The notes: generated by a model not told the origin, from the sequence alone. A DNA stretch of 64,000 bases from Gibbula magus (GCA_936450465.1 OW388303.1:9331021-9395020); one strand, 5' to 3'; positions 47,930 to 61,284 are shown, counted from the first letter of the stretch. Program-made: numbers and translations.

Positions 47930-50529
47930 GATTATAAACAAATATTATATCAACCATTCTATAATACAGCAACACCACTGATTCCCGTAGACATTCCACT
48001 TAATTAATATCTTTTTCCAAGTTCATACTGAGTGATAAACACATAGTATATCAGGCATTCCACAATACTGTAAGACCACTGATCCCGGCAGATATTCTAA
48101 GAATCCACTTCCCTCTTTATTGGTGTGTTTGATAGACTAGGTAGCATATTTAAGAGTCAGTCCGCCTGGATGTAACGACCCTCACATACCGGGCCACCCT
48201 CGCGGTACTGTATACAAGGAAACTACACGCATGATACATAGCCAGTCCTTCCCAATGATTGAGTATCAAAACTTAGGATACCCTCACAAAGTCTATGCTT
48301 CATCAAGCAAGTCTCGACATGAATATATAAACACTGTAATAATAGAAAGAGGTACACGAAATTTTGCTTTTGAAACAGAAATATTTCATAGTCCAAACAA
48401 TGTGGTTTTCAATGCCCCACCTTAAACCTTTAACTGAGAGTCTGTGCTGGCCATTGGCGCATTACTCTGAGAGTGTCGGTTCTAATTCCGCAAAAAGTGA
48501 AATGCGAATATATTTGATCTAATTTGTTCCCTATATAAATGGCATGTACTTATAGCTCTTCAGTAGCCAACTAGGCTGTTACATAGTCTTTAACATAATG
48601 TTTATCAACAGAAGAAAATCTTGGTTAATTTGTTTTCCAAATTCAAACAGTGATCAAGCAAAGGTAGTATGTGTATCTTTCTCAATGGTATACGCAAATT
48701 AAGAACTAGAAAACAATGGTAGTTCCTTTCAGTGATAGGCTTTACTGATCCTTATAGTTGGACTATACTATGTTCAGAATCAATGTGGTGAAAAGCAAAG
48801 AACATACACGTCTCTTATATGAGAATTCATTCTTAATCTTCATGAGGCAAAGATGTGAATAATGGATTTTGAAAACAAAATTCTTAAGCCTTGTTTATTA
48901 TAATGAGCAAGTCCATTAGCATTTATGAAAAGAGAACATTTTACGATGTTCTTAATTATTTCATTGATGATAAAAACGTTTTTTTCTTGGTTACTTCGAG
49001 AAGTTTGGCCTGAAGGTGACAGAAACAAACTTCAATATGTATTGACCAATACACTTGGTCACACTGTGGTCAGCTTTCAATATTTAAGGTCATGACAGCC
49101 TAGTGAGATAGCTAGGAATTGAAGGAGAAAGGTACACAGGAATATATACGTTATTTTTCTCTTATTCCTGGTGCTACAGACCAAACCTGTACGATAACCA
49201 TTTAAATTTATCATAGCTCTTGAAATGACAATAAACTTTAAATAGCACCCTCTGTCACACCCTTATGTTTTGGTGCAGTTTGTGAACCCTAATCTTTATC
49301 CGGAAAAGAGGATATTCACAATTTGAGTATCCATGTCAACTGATCGAGACAAAGTCGTTTAAAAATATCAGGAACATTGTTCAAGTTTGTAGGTTTAGTG
49401 ATTCTGGAGAATTTAAAAATGTAAAAAGTGTACGGGAGACGGACTAACGCCTGCAGACGACCGATGCCATAAGCCCATCTTGCATTAAAAGACAGTCCCT
49501 TTTCCTTATATTTCCAGCCAATACTTCACCCTATAACTGCAACACACTACCCTGGAGAGAGCCAGACAGTTCAGCACCATGGTCGGAATGTAACCAACGT
49601 GCACACGATGTCCCTCTCCTTAAAGCAATTTCTTGAATGATCTGTTCCAATTACAGCAATAGAGGGGGTCCTTACACGACGAGACATCAACAATCAAACA
49701 TGGGAGCATATTTCACGGTGAAATGAAGTTAACTTAAAGATTTGTATGGAGGGATAATTGGATAGAATAGGCATGGGTATATATCGCCATGCGCTCCAAT
49801 TACATTTCAAACCTCTTAAAGGAACGGTGTCACAGATGTAGTCCCGTTTGTGGAAATTAAATTGAAATATTTTTACATGTATGCCATCAATGCATGCTTC
49901 AAACAGTCTTTTTTAAATGTGTTAAAAGTGTTACTGGATAAATATTATGTAAACAAAAGGGAAACGTCTCCCTGTAGTTAGTTCCACAAAAATATTGGAA
50001 GTCGTGCGGTGCCTTTAAGTAACATGCCAATTCAGCCGGCTTGACGGAGTGAGATGCATGAGGAGATTTAAGGTAATTTCGCGATTAAATTGACTGAAAT
50101 ATATCAGTTTCCAATTCCTTACAACCGATTTGTTCCCATATAATCAATTTCTAAGAGAAGATCTTGTATAATAACTGATATTTCACATCGGCGACTCTTC
50201 AGCGTGTAATAAGTTACCGGTTCTCTGTACTATAGTTTCTCGTTTCAGGACGTTCGCATCACTACAATACGATCAACTTGAATGATGACCATTGCACTAC
50301 TTTCCATAAGCATATATCAATGTCATACATTCTAATTTGCTTTTAGAATTAAAAAGAATTTCACTCAAATTAATAACTAAGACTATAAATATTTGTTGAG
50401 ATTGGGTCCTGGACTTTTTAAAGAGGTGATTTCCAATTTTCTTTTATCAATTTTTTTCATAAATTAGGTTTCTGAGAATATTCAAATACCCTCCTGTACA
50501 TTATCCCCAGTACAATATAAAGTAGCTCT
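47930..50529. other. Spacer, no feature recognised
   Basis: AT-rich to mixed. Short frames such as 48231-48425 have no recognisable motif. No repeat family seen. Confidence 0.4.
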
Positions 50530-50670
50530 ATTTATTAGCCATGCTCTCGTATTGAGAAGAGATCAATTGTAATGCAATTCGTATATATTGTACATATTTT
50601 GTATATCTATATATGTTGTATATGGGCATATGGCCTACCTGCAATAAACTGATTGAATTGAATTGAAAAA
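50530..50670 (+). mobile_element. LINE-like 3' tail with (ATTGA)n end
   Basis: TATGTTGTATATGGGCATATG, GGCCTACCTGCAATAAACTG then ATTGAATTGAATTGAA. A short pentamer tail after a UTR-like stretch with a poly(A)-like AATAAA is typical of CR1/L2/Jockey-type non-LTR elements. No coding part remains. Confidence 0.5.
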
Positions 50671-50776
50671 AGGTACGTCTATCGCAATTGATATCAATGT
50701 GATTATCTGACTGAGACAAAAAGGCGCTGTATAGCACGTTTAATACATATTATGTTTTAGCGAATTTACCATTTAT

Positions 50777-51212
50777 CATTAAAGTTAAAGTCACAAATCG
50801 TATCCATAGAAAACGGTAATTAATAGGTATTGGAATAAAATGATGCGACATATAAAGCGATAGTGGTATTGAACTCTTCAGTGTGAAAGGTTGATTTGTA
50901 AGTCTCAAGCGAATTTTAGAGTTCAGACAGTAAGATGGTTGACCATTCCATCGTGGTGTCTCATTAAATTAAAACTCTACTCTGAGTGTTTAGGTATCGC
51001 TACATCAGTCAGATCACTTGAACTGCCTTCGAGCGACCATTTTAATGTGAACACCTTAAAATGGCCACTCGACGGAAAATGGACTCGCATGGCTTAACTG
51101 AATCATGTACATTGGTTTTGGAACTCTTTTTATTATTCAGCCATTGGTAACACTTTAACTTTTAGTGATATCACTTTGTTTCAGAAAGAATGGTGTGCAA
51201 CAGCGCCTTTAA
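50777..51212 (+). mobile_element. Dispersed repeat / MITE, copy 1
   Basis: GTATCCATAGAAAACGG, CAGACAGTAAGATGGTTGAC, TTTAGGTATCGCTACATCAG, CCATTTTAATGTGAACACC and CAACAGCGCCTTTAA recur in the same order at 58448-58883. Ends are CATTAAAG and CCTTTAA, which may be short inverted termini. Confidence 0.75.
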
Positions 51213-51479
51213 CAATTCTGTATGGACATTCTAAACTTAAAAAATAATTTTGAAATAACAAGTCTCTGCTATCTAACAAATTTTCAGATTTTCATTTATT
51301 GAACTTTCCTGTCTTGCGATAAATGTGATACATTTGTTTGGACTTTAAATTTGATACATTAATGAGGACATCCAATTTAAAGAATCAGGTCATTTAAAGA
51401 GATTGTTTTATTGCAATATATGTTTGTATAATTATCATAAACATCTTCAGCTTTCAGATAATTGGACGAGCCACACGGA

Positions 51480-51910
51480 GTTCAAACTGTACCAAGGATC
51501 GATGGTGATATACTAATCCTTGTAATCAACGTCATTTTGTGCATTTTCTGGGCCAAATTGAAAACTGATGAAATGACTTGAGACACTTCTATGGGGAGAT
51601 CATTGGGTTTTTTTAATTCAGATTTGTTAATGTCCACGTGTGATTTTTTTTCCAGTAACTGTTGTCTTTGAGAGATTTGTCGTACTTCGTCAGTGACGTC
51701 AGTTGATCGTCGGGTTACTTGAAGGAGCGGGTCCCCGGAACATTTCAAAGTGAAAGGAATAAAATTGGTCATAAAGCAAGAAATGCACTTGGAATTATAC
51801 CATGTAACTTTAACGATAATCGTACAGATATGTGTATAAGCCCTCGTTCTCGCTCGGGTAATACAACATTTCAAACTAGTCTTGTAAAAGTCATGACACA
51901 CAAGCTTGGT
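51480..51910 (-). other. Unrecognised open stretch
   Basis: A minus-strand frame of 139 codons (51901-51482) whose C-terminal 80 residues have protein-like composition (charged, with QRQQLLEKKSHVDINKSELK). I recognise no family, no start context and no splice structure. It may be a transposon fragment or chance. Confidence 0.2.
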
Positions 51911-52139
51911 TAATAATTTTTATATAGCAAATAATCTTAGTTTCATTAAGAACCGTTCCAGCGTTCAATCACTCGTAATAAGACGTTCTACAAGCTTTCA
52001 GTGCAGGAATAGCAAAACGTTTCCAGTAATTTGTAATAGAAATACCATCGCTTGTTTGGCTTGATAGGAAGTGGGACCAACTATATCGGGGATTACCTAG
52101 TGAAATGTTAGTTATCGACTGTGGAAGTTTGGCTTATTT

Positions 52140-52510
52140 CGGAGACCCTTTTTGATTCAGGCCGTCTTCTTGATGAGATTTTCTCCTCTCGTTACGGAGT
52201 TGCGTGACTTGTGCGGGCCCCCGACTCCACTCCACGTGACATTCCGTGCGCTCTTCTTTCAACTCTGAGCTTCGTGCCGACACATTCTCTCCTTAATTGA
52301 GGCAAAATTCCTCCAAATTGGCGAGTGAATCTTGCCCGTGACCATTTCCAACTTTCCCCCAGCTCCTTACAGAGTCGTATGTAAACGAGCACGTTATTAA
52401 CTGGGATGTTTTTGTGTGAACGCGCGATCGAGAGACTGTAACGCCATCTTGAAATGTCACCAATTACCCTCTCGTGGTCTCGGGGGAGACCCGGATGAAC
52501 CTGTAGCTAA
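52140..52510. promoter_or_regulatory. Candidate non-coding regulatory stretch
   Basis: Balanced composition, with TTAATTGAGG and CCAATTACC homeodomain-type sites, CACGTGACATTCC and GTAAACGAGCA (forkhead-like) within 370 bases. No repeat and no exon is recognised. Confidence 0.3.
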
Positions 52511-52812
52511 CATCACATTGCCATGTGTGAAGTGGGGAAGTTTCAAAAGCTATTTTAAAATTCGGAAAACTCTCAATAACTAAATATTTAAAGTACACTT
52601 ATCTTTAGAAACGTATATTTGCTGTTCTAAGAACGGTTGTCGTTGATGAATGTTTTTTTCGCTCATTATGTTGCTGTTTAAATTCATTAAAGTCATTAAA
52701 AAATTTAGTTGAAAGGATAAAATGTCAGTAAAACTTCAATAAAAGAGAGGAGTGCTTATTCATCGGATAATAAGCTTGAGTTTCATCAACGGTAAGAAAA
52801 TTTAGAGAAAAT

Positions 52813-53275
52813 ATAGCATAGACCTAGATTAACACGTTAAATAATACATATTATATAACATAGGCCTAGATTAGTACGTGAAATTTTACATGTGATATAG
52901 CTTGAGCCTACATAAGCACATTAATTAATACATGTGATATAGCATAGGCCTACATTAGAGCGTTAATACGTGTGATAGAGCATGGGCCTACAAAAGCACG
53001 TAAATTAATATATGTGATATAGCATAGGCCTACATAAGCACGTTAAATTATACATTGATATAGCATGGGCGTACATTAGCACGTTAATTAATACATGTGA
53101 GATAGCATAGGTCTACATTAGCGAGTTAATACGTGTGATAGAGCATGGGCCTACAAAAGCACGTTAATTAATATATGTGATATAGCATAGACCTACATTA
53201 GCAAGTTAAATTATACATGTGATATAGCGTGGGTCTTGATTAGCACGTTAAATTATACTTGTGAAATAGCGTGGG
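52813..53275. repeat. About 42-bp minisatellite, roughly 11 diverged copies
   Basis: The unit contains ATAGCATAGGCCTACATTAG, CACGTTAATTAATAC and ATGTGAT. Some copies are a few bases shorter. A two-unit higher-order pattern is visible, with TACGTGTGATAGAGCATGGG copies alternating. Confidence 0.9.
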
Positions 53276-53431
53276 GAAAAGATATGGCAGTTAATTACAC
53301 GTAGTCTTACTTGATATGTAGCATGTCTATATAGGTCAAGTGACGTCTCATACTTATAAAATATTCATTCTTTCTGTCAGCACAGGTAGAGTAAGGTATA
53401 CAAATGGGGGCTGTTGAGTACAGTTCTTGAA

Positions 53432-53832
53432 GAGTCGTACAGTCACCACCCCTAAAAAGGCATGGGTCCAGCCCTCGGCATGCAAGGTTATGTTCACCGT
53501 ATTTTGGGATCAGCATGGTGTAATTATGATGGATTTTTTTGGAAAGGGGTACCACAATTACTGGGGCATACTGCGCTAGTTTGCTGCAAAAATTGCGGAA
53601 ATCTATCAAACCCGAGAGATGCGGTATGCTCACTAAAGGTGTCCGTCTGCTTCAGGACAATGCTCCTGTCCACAACTCACGTGTAGCTCAGACGGAAGCG
53701 CAGACCTGAGGCTATGAAATACTTCCTCACCCACCGTATTCTCCTGACCTTGCACCATCTGATTTCTTCCTCTTCCGAAACATAAAGTCATTTTTTAAAG
53801 GCACTCGTTTCCCTGAGGATGAAACAATAAAA
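53432..53832 (+). pseudogene. Decayed mariner transposase, C-terminal half
   Basis: Reading across frames gives KVMFTVFWDQHGVIMMDF (first catalytic Asp of the later pair region), then VRLLQDNAPVHNS and, after an in-frame stop, LPHPPYSPDLAPSDFFLF and FPEDETIK. These are the signature blocks of Tc1/mariner DDE/D transposases, including HDNA-like and PYSPDLAPSD motifs. At least two stops (within 53560-53580 and at about 53707) and frameshifts show it is dead. Its 3' side is cut by a LINE 3' tail at about 53826. Confidence 0.85.
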
Positions 53833-54310
53833 GTGCATATTTATAAAGCGCACATATGCACGCTCGAAAGCATGTTCAAGGCGCTAAACATATAATGCTA
53901 ATAAATCATAATAATAGTCATGCACATTTGAATGTGCTCAGATCACACAAACAGTAATAACAAATCCATGTATATAATTGTAGAGATTGTGAAAGTCCTT
54001 ATGTACCATAGAACTGAACAAAAAGATAGGCTTTTAGACTTGATTTGAATGATTCAAATGTTGAAGATAATTTCAGATTTTTGGGAAGAGAGTTCCACAT
54101 GTTAGGAGCAAAATGCTCAAAACATCTCTGACCAAAGCACTTGAGGTTACACTTCGGCACTGTCAATAGATTCTGATGTTGTGATCTCAGCTCCCGTGCT
54201 GGGACATAGGCTGATATCAACTCTGATATGTAGGCAGGCGATTGATCATGCAGAGATGTATGCATTAGACATAAAATTTGAGTTGAATCCTTGCTTTTAT
54301 TTATTGCTCA
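53826..54310 (-). pseudogene. LINE remnant: reverse-transcriptase C terminus plus 3' UTR
   Basis: Minus strand: HTSLHDQSPAYISELI, then CFGQRCFEHFAPNMWNSLPK and FESFKSSLKAYLF, ending at a stop at 53999. This is the typical end of a CR1/L2/Jockey-group non-LTR ORF2. Upstream the frame is closed by a stop near 54310, so the copy is 5'-truncated or decayed. Downstream comes the 3' UTR shared with 34985-35138. Its tail abuts the mariner relic. Confidence 0.85.
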
Positions 54311-54957
54311 TTAAGGAGGTCAAGTCCTTGCATTTGACAAGATCTGATGCCTTTTACAAGAAAGGCCAAGGAGGCTACATCAAGCGATTGGAGAAATGTA
54401 GAGAAAGACTAATAACTGTATCAAGTTTCGTTTCTTTCAGTAAAGTAGAAGTCTATCAGGGGAAATCTTTATTGAACGCCCCTCGTATGTTTTGGTTACT
54501 TAATTAACACACAGAGACATTATATTGCGTTGATAATATAAGCTATAATCGTGATTCGAAAATGAATTGTCAGATTTTAATGTTTTTACAATTTATTGAC
54601 ATTTTCCTAGAAAGTAGTTCATAAATTATGGTCTAATTAAAAGAAGATATCCCCCATTAAATGATATGTTCAGCACGATCTGTGTTATTGAGATTATCAA
54701 GCGACACCGCTGATACTTCATACTGTCTCTGAAAGAAGTTCCATATTTGTGCCTTCTTCCTTCAATATATTTATACCGAATGTTAACGGTTTATCAGTGT
54801 ATTCTCATCTTAGCCGAATCTCAGATCGAACGTAATGTTCAGCCGTACCTCTCTGCGTTTACGTTCGATCTTATTTAAATAAAATTGATCATAATAATCA
54901 TAATGTCTTTGATTATATCCCACTTCCGGTCTCGTTGCTATGGTTTCTTTTGTAACA

Positions 54958-55092
54958 AGTGTAGGTGTATTAGCCGATACACCTACACTTTTTCTGATAT
55001 ACCTACACTTTTTCTGATATACCTATACTTTTTCTGATATACCTACACTTTTTCTGATATACCTACACTTTTCTAATATACCTACACTTTTT
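54958..55092. repeat. 20-bp minisatellite starting with a perfect palindrome
   Basis: AAGTGTAGGTGTAT and ATACACCTACACTT (54958-54991) form a perfect 14-bp stem around TAGCCG. The right arm then repeats in tandem as ACCTACACTTTTTCTGATAT about five to six times. The word CTACACTTTT also occurs in the fold-back at 55684-55853. Confidence 0.9.
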
Positions 55093-55189
55093 AACAACTG
55101 AGAAACAATGTGGTCAATTTTCTAAATTTCCAAATTCTAAGTGATGATACTTTATAAAATGTCAGATTATAAATGAACATACATGTATA

Positions 55190-55262
55190 GGGAACCTGGG
55201 ATCGAACCCGTGTCGTGTTGCTTTCTGGCCGAACGACCTAACCATTACACCACGAAGCCAGT
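55190..55262 (-). ncRNA. tRNA-like sequence (pseudo-tRNA or SINE head)
   Basis: Minus strand TGGTGTAATGGTTAGGTC is a good pol III A box / D arm and GGGTTCGATCCCAGG a good B box, correctly spaced. The acceptor and T stems do not pair properly, so it is not a functional tRNA. It is probably a tRNA relic or the head of a SINE. Confidence 0.5.
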
Positions 55263-55683
55263 TGAAACTCTGACAATTTTTCATGACCAAATGAATAAGG
55301 TTCTTATAATGCGTGAAATAAATTCACAAATGTATGTTTTTCTTTTTATATAAGAATGTAATTGAATTTTCGGTGCAAAATGTCTTAACATACTGAAAGT
55401 TGTTTCTGTTTTCTCTAAACTTTGGCCACGTTGACATTAGCCAAGCTGTTTATAGCGTTAGCTGTACATTTCAGCAAGATGCACTTGCATCTGCGTTGAC
55501 AATGCCATCATTGGGCCATATCAATTAGATTTCGAGCCCCAAACATGGGTCACCATACAACGCAGCACGGGCTGCGTTGTCACAGACGAGGCCGTATTTG
55601 GGTTGTGCGTTTCATGCACAAGCTTGTTTACAGCTGTATTTGTTTAGAAATATTATGAAATAGTATCCGCTTACACTCGACCG

Positions 55684-55853
55684 TAAGTGGGGTATAAGAC
55701 AGATATACCCATACTTTTCCTCGTGTATCAAATGATACCCTACACTTTTCCCCGTTGCAGCCTTACTCGGCTCCGCCTCGTAAGGGCCCCACGGGAAAAA
55801 GTGTAGGGTATCATTCGATACACTCGGAAAAGTATGGGTATATCTCTCACTTA
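55684..55853. mobile_element. 170-bp hairpin MITE
   Basis: Arms 55684-55755 and 55791-55853 are complementary (TAAGTGGGGTATA..., GATACCCTACACTTTTCCCC and inverse). The loop has its own stem CCTTAC/GTAAGG. No coding capacity. Immediately flanking sequence shows no clear duplication. Confidence 0.85.
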
Positions 55854-56279
55854 ATCAGTGTCTTCAGATTTCTCGATCCCAGAAACGCAATTAAAATCTT
55901 TTAGAAACTTCAATATATTGATTAGTTATTGCGATTTGAAAGGCGACTTTATCCATTTTCAGTGGTAACGCAACCTCCAATGCAACCTCTGTTCTAATAC
56001 GTACGTTTCTTGTCTCAGCAATAGTGAATCCTGTTGGAATTAGCCAGTGATGGAAACTGGCGCGGGTTAACTTGCAAGGAACGTTGTAAAATGACAAAGA
56101 CTGACTCATTTTCTGTCCTATATTATTTTGACCATTACTTCATGGTAATTTCGATATGAAAAGATATCTAAATTGATGTTGAAAATACATATTATCAACC
56201 TCTCCAAGGCCCCTTTCCAATATATGTAATACAATAGAGCCCCTGTTACCATGAACGCTGCAAACAGAAGTCATAGGAG

Positions 56280-56590
56280 GTGAGGTGAGGTGGGGTTGGG
56301 TGGGGTGAGGTGGGGTGAGGTTTAACGCCGCTTTCAAGAGTATTTCACTTATATCACGGCTGCTAGTATTATTGCAGGGAGAAAGCCCCAAACGTAACGG
56401 TGACTATGCATTGCGGTACTGGGTGGTACTTTGCTGAAATTCAGTGTAGCATTGCACCCAAACCTTACTGCGTGTAGAATAGTTCTCTACTGCAGACACA
56501 GTTGCCAAGACCCTGGCGGGATGGGAACCCCAGACCTCTTGATCGAACGCACTAAACACCGCGCTACCTCTACAGGGAAATATCACCCAA
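56280..56590 (-). mobile_element. tRNA-derived SINE, fullest copy
   Basis: Minus strand: a tRNA-like head (GTAGAGGTAGCGCGGTG as A box, GGGGTTCCCATCCCG as B box), then GCTACACTGAATTTCAGC, TACCACCCAGTACCGC, GGCTTTCTCCCTGCAATAAT and GCGGCGTTAAACCTCACC. It ends in a GGTGA/GGTGG-type tail. The body is shared with 5126-5345, 12890-13045 and 13160-13367. The tail here (56292-56315) contains four G-runs spaced for a G-quadruplex on the plus strand. Confidence 0.7.
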
Positions 56591-57509
56591 TAGTAACAGA
56601 GGTTAGGTCTGAGTTGAGTAACCTCTTTGGAAAGAGAATGAATTTTATCAAGGTCTTATTGTAATTTTTTTCGCGATTTCACATGACCGAAAACTGGCTC
56701 CTTACTCTTGTCCGTCATAATTACTAAAGCGGAAACACTTATCCAACACTGGATTGACTAGTCTGATGTTACACATTCGTATATAAACAAGTCTATAAAG
56801 AGCATATAAATAAAGAAGTTTCCTTTCATGTTACTGCTTTTTTGAAAATTGAACATTTCTCCCGAAATTTTCATTTCAGAGACCACACGTTTCAGAACTC
56901 CATACCCTCGTTAAACTCGTTACATACTTAAACACCGGATATAGACAAGGTTTTAGATTCAGTCCTCCTCTTAGCAGGGTCTTTATTTTTAATTTAGAAC
57001 TTGAAATTGAATTGTTTTCACATGGCATGCAGCATTTTGAAAAGTCGTGGTTATTTTGGACTATGTAATATATTATAAGTCCTTGCGGACATAGATCATA
57101 CTTGAGAGGTTTGGTCAAACACGCATTGGCAGTTCAATATTCTTTTCTTTTAAAATTAAGCAAAAATTGTATTATGTAAATGTATTTTCAGCATTCAAAA
57201 CATAACTTCAAAGGGAAAATGGCGACGGCAGACGACAGAGATAAAATAGTTCTTTCACCGGTGTTGACATAAGACAGCAAGTGTTTCGCCCTTTCGTCTT
57301 GTTTGTGTTCATCTTCATGAAACTTCCATCTTCACAAGGACAGCCGACAAATCCTGCATCGTGTCCCTGTCGTCTGCTGTGGACATTTATCAACACGAAG
57401 ACCCGGATGAGCACGCGACTCACGCACGGCCCGGCGCACAGGAAATGCATGCGGCACGTGCAAACGTTCACCGTGTGTCAGGTCTTTGAGCGCATTTAGA
57501 AGTGGTATA

Positions 57510-57607
57510 CATTAGAACAGGAATATTTTCTGGATGACAACTTCTTTAATGTGAAAATACACGACGTTTCGGAGTAGGCCTACATACTCACTCCTTCATC
57601 AGGTGCG
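57510..57607 (-). mobile_element. Penelope-like tail with intact hammerhead-ribozyme core
   Basis: Minus strand: CTGATGA (57602-57596), stem II GGAGT/ACTCC with a 14-nt loop (57594-57571), GAAAC (57570-57566), GTC (57565-57563). All invariant hammerhead core positions are present. Stem III is minimal (A-U and C-G with no loop) and stem I is short (GCAC/GTGT). Such tiny stem III hammerheads are known from Penelope-like elements. The tail ATTAAAGAAGTTGTCATCCAG follows. Predicted cleavage is between 57563 and 57562. Confidence 0.6.
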
Positions 57608-58447
57608 TGTCGCCTTGAGACCAAAGTTTGTGAATGATGAGACTCAGAGGCACAGGTGGACGGACCAATCAGATCTTTCGAATGGTTATCGACTGCGGAA
57701 TAACGTTTACGGGAGAGGTTGTTGTGATCAATTTTCGAGTTTGAAGAATTTTTAAAGTTATGTCAGGGGTGACATATGGTAAAAATCAACCGTGTTTAGC
57801 GAAGAAATGTATAATTGATAGGTATACGTGCGTTCATTTGTGGGGGTCATCAATTCTTAGGGTAATTTTTGTTCTAATGTTGAATGGACCCTTAGATCGG
57901 CTGCCCTTGCTCCTTTACTCTATGTTTTATAGGGGATATATATTTTACGTACGTTTTACCTACGGTTTAATTACGATATCGAGTTCCTGTGAGACAAGTC
58001 CTCTGGATCGACAACTTGTTATGTCAAAAATGCAAACATGGTCAGTTATCAAAACATGTCGGTCTCAAAGGTTTCTACATCGAAATTATTCTCCAACAAG
58101 AAATAATAAGAACAATATATCACATTAAGTTTGTAATGAGAAAAAACTCCTGAAGAAGAATGCAGCGTACACTAAGATATTTGCACAGGGGCGTGTGTCG
58201 CTTAGAAACAGCGTTTGAAAGACATATCCATATATACCCTACCCTACTACTATATAAAAGGAAAGGGATGTAACGACGAAACCACCCCATGCTCATTCAA
58301 ACTCATATTTCGCATCAAAAACATTGGCCGCTACGACCAATTATTCCAACTTATTCTTGTATTAATTAACACAACAAAACCATACATTATTAAAGTTTAT
58401 ACATGCAAAACACGTGTTGTATTGTTACGTTAGAGGGTAAAACATTT

Positions 58448-58883
58448 CATTAGGCAACGAGATAAGCCGTATCCATAGAAAATGGTTATCCGTAGGCCTA
58501 TTGGAAGAAATGGTGCTACCTATAAAGCGACAATTGTGTATGTATTTCTTCTTTTGTAAGTCGAGTGCGATTTTGAGAGTCCAGACAGCAAGATGGTTGA
58601 CAATATCACCATTGTACCATCTTCAAAACTCTACTCTGTGCGTTTAGGTATCGCTATGTCAGTCAGATCACTTGAACTACCTTCGAGCGGCCATTTTAAT
58701 ATGAACACCTTAAAATGACCGCTCGATCGCTGGGAAATGGACTCGCATTAATTGAACCATGTACATTCGTTGTAGAACCCTTTTAATGATTGAAGAGTGT
58801 TATTTAGCCATTGGTAACACTTATTTACGTGTTTGTGAGACTCCTTTATTTCAGTAACAACGACGTGCTACAGCCCCTTTAAG
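58448..58883 (+). mobile_element. Dispersed repeat / MITE, copy 2
   Basis: Same orientation and block order as 50777-51212, with similar length. It ends CAGCCCCTTTAAG. Confidence 0.75.
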
Positions 58884-59744
58884 ATATCTTCATTATATTC
58901 TGATCAGTATTTAAATACAAATATTTATAAACATGTTATAATGCGAAATACTTGCTGTGGCTTTTATTTAACACAAAGGTCAGGACAATATGAACCATAG
59001 ACTGCAGTTCATCCGGAGGAAATATGATCACCTTTGAACAGCAAGTCTAGATTCTGGTCGGAACTGCGGGTGAAAAATCCCTTTTCTCGGAGGCTCCTTT
59101 CGATCTTTTATTAAAAAGTCATTTTTTAAGAATACATGTTACTAAGAATTATCAAATTATATATTATAGATCAAGTGTCAGTTTAGGGTCTTGATAAGAG
59201 TATATTCGTTGACTAGACATTGTTGTTGACCACTGCTTTCTTTCATTTGAACCATCCTCTGTATTATGCCACATTACATTTGTTGAGCCTCCGACACATT
59301 GTCTTCAACCTCCGATATATGTGAAGTATGGCGCTCTCTGCGGGGTTACAACATGGCCGACATGCACCTCCATTGAGTTACACCATCTTCCAGTGAGATG
59401 CCACGTTTTCCTATTATTCTAGAAAGCCAACCTCGGTGTTGTCTACATTCCCCCTGCTGCAGTTGAAATACCTGCGCGTTCTTGAAACCCCCTTCCCTCC
59501 CTGTTCGCGAGCGCACCTGCAAATCTCTTAGGAATTAGCTAGCATCACCGGCGAGCAGACGTACATAGGCAGAAGATATCCTCTTTTCCCGCCCTTTCTA
59601 GCTATTCCCTTCTGCCTGGGAATCGAGGGCGGGAGCAAGGTCTTGGGGATTATCACCTGGCTTCTGGCATCCCCTCTAGTCGGAGGAGGGGAGGAAGAGG
59701 GGGGGTGTAGTCTGCATTCAGGTCTGTCGTCCATATTAGATACA

Positions 59745-60010
59745 GCAAATGGGGACTAGAAACACCAATAAAGGCCTATGGAAATTAGTAGACCTCAGAT
59801 TTTCTATACGGTATATTTTATACGGTATTACCCCTAACTTAACGAAGTAATGGTGGTATATAGCGCTCAGCCTGTCTGTCCGTCCGTCCGTCCGGTGTCC
59901 GTCTAAACAAAAGATAAAATCCAAATTGGGACTAGAAAAAACTAATATACGAATAAAGAAAATGATAGACGTCAGATTTTCCTTTTTATGTTGGATGAAA
60001 AATCGGAAAA
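59745..60010. repeat. CCGTC-containing repeat with duplicated flank
   Basis: GGTGGTATATAGCGCTCAGCC then a (CCGT)n run. A flank GGGACTAGAAA...GATAGACGTCAGATTTTC occurs after it, and a variant (GGGACTAGAAACACC...TAGACCTCAGATTTTC) before it, so two units of about 190 bp are present. Same general style as the elements at 20.3 and 61.3 kb. Confidence 0.55.
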
Positions 60011-60989
60011 AATAAATGTAGATACTTTTAATAATGGTTGTCTGAGCTAGGTGACATGCGACTATTTTACATTATGTATACTTAATGTGAATATCTTATT
60101 TCTAGTAACAAAAACACAAATATACCTATATATAAACCATTGCATAAACCATGCTTTCTTACCTATTTTTCGACAATACATGAATCTGCGTATAAAACTT
60201 CCTAATGTTTACTTCTCAGTCCTGCACCATGAAAGGATCACAAAGAAACATTTTACAAGGTCTCACTTGAACCACAGAAACTTTCAGAAGATGAAGAAGA
60301 AAATAAATGACACTTTATAATCATATTCTTGTCAGATTGATATAGGTTCAGTTTAGATACATTCTCAAGATATAGTCCTTAAGTTCATTTATGAAATGTA
60401 AATGTTGGAATAAATATTGAATAAATCGAGTTGAAACCCAAAATCGCACTTACGTAAATATTTTGATTTGATATGATTCAGCATAAACAAATTTTAATGT
60501 TGTCATTATCACTTCAACTAATCTCCTTGATTTCAAGCAACTGAAGAATTTAAACTATTAACCACTCAACAAGAATGTTGACATGAATTTCTTCCCGCCA
60601 AAATGCGGGTCACGCATGCGCCATGACAAGGAAATGGAAAGTATGTACATTGCTAAATCGATGCACGTATTTACTGAGAGGTAAACATGGAGGAACGTTG
60701 TGACATTTCAATCAGCTGTTTGATCCAAAACATCTTCAAGATTGTTGTGTGAGGCGTCGGTAGCCTATTGAGTTATTTTAGGTCACCAAGAATTGACATG
60801 TTTTTGCTGCTATAATAGTTTGCTATTTCAGAAAACAATGCATATATTTTATAACTTACATTAACTAGCTGTGGTAAAATGCTGACATTAATATTCGAAT
60901 ATATTGGAATCGTGTAATGCATTTAGATTATCATGAAATTTAATAAAGGAATCTATCTATTTTAAGATTGTTTTGTGTTGTTGCTCAGG

Positions 60990-61200
60990 GCCCCGTTCCT
61001 CAAAACGATCGTATCCCTACAATAGTTGTAAGTCACCTCAATCCAATTGTAACTTTTACTTACAATCACAACACTGTTCCTCAAATCAATTGTAAGTTAC
61101 AATAGTTACGATCATTTCTGTGAGTTACTCTGACCGTCTGTAGTCTGTAGCTTTACTACAGATTATAGACAAAGCATAATCTATAGCTAAACTCATACAC
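60990..61200. repeat. GGGCCCCGTTCC-ended palindromic repeat
   Basis: Starts AGGGCCCCGTTCCTCAAAAC and contains inverted copies of TTGTAAGT/ACTTACAA and a second TTCCTCAAATCAATTGTAAG. It shares the GGCCCCGTTCC end with the GCGCT MITE family but has a different body. Confidence 0.5.
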
Positions 61201-61284
61201 AGAAAAGAAAATGTAACAATTTATGATAATGTAAATGCTATACATAAGAAATCCAATAAAACTGCATTGCATGAAAAATAAATA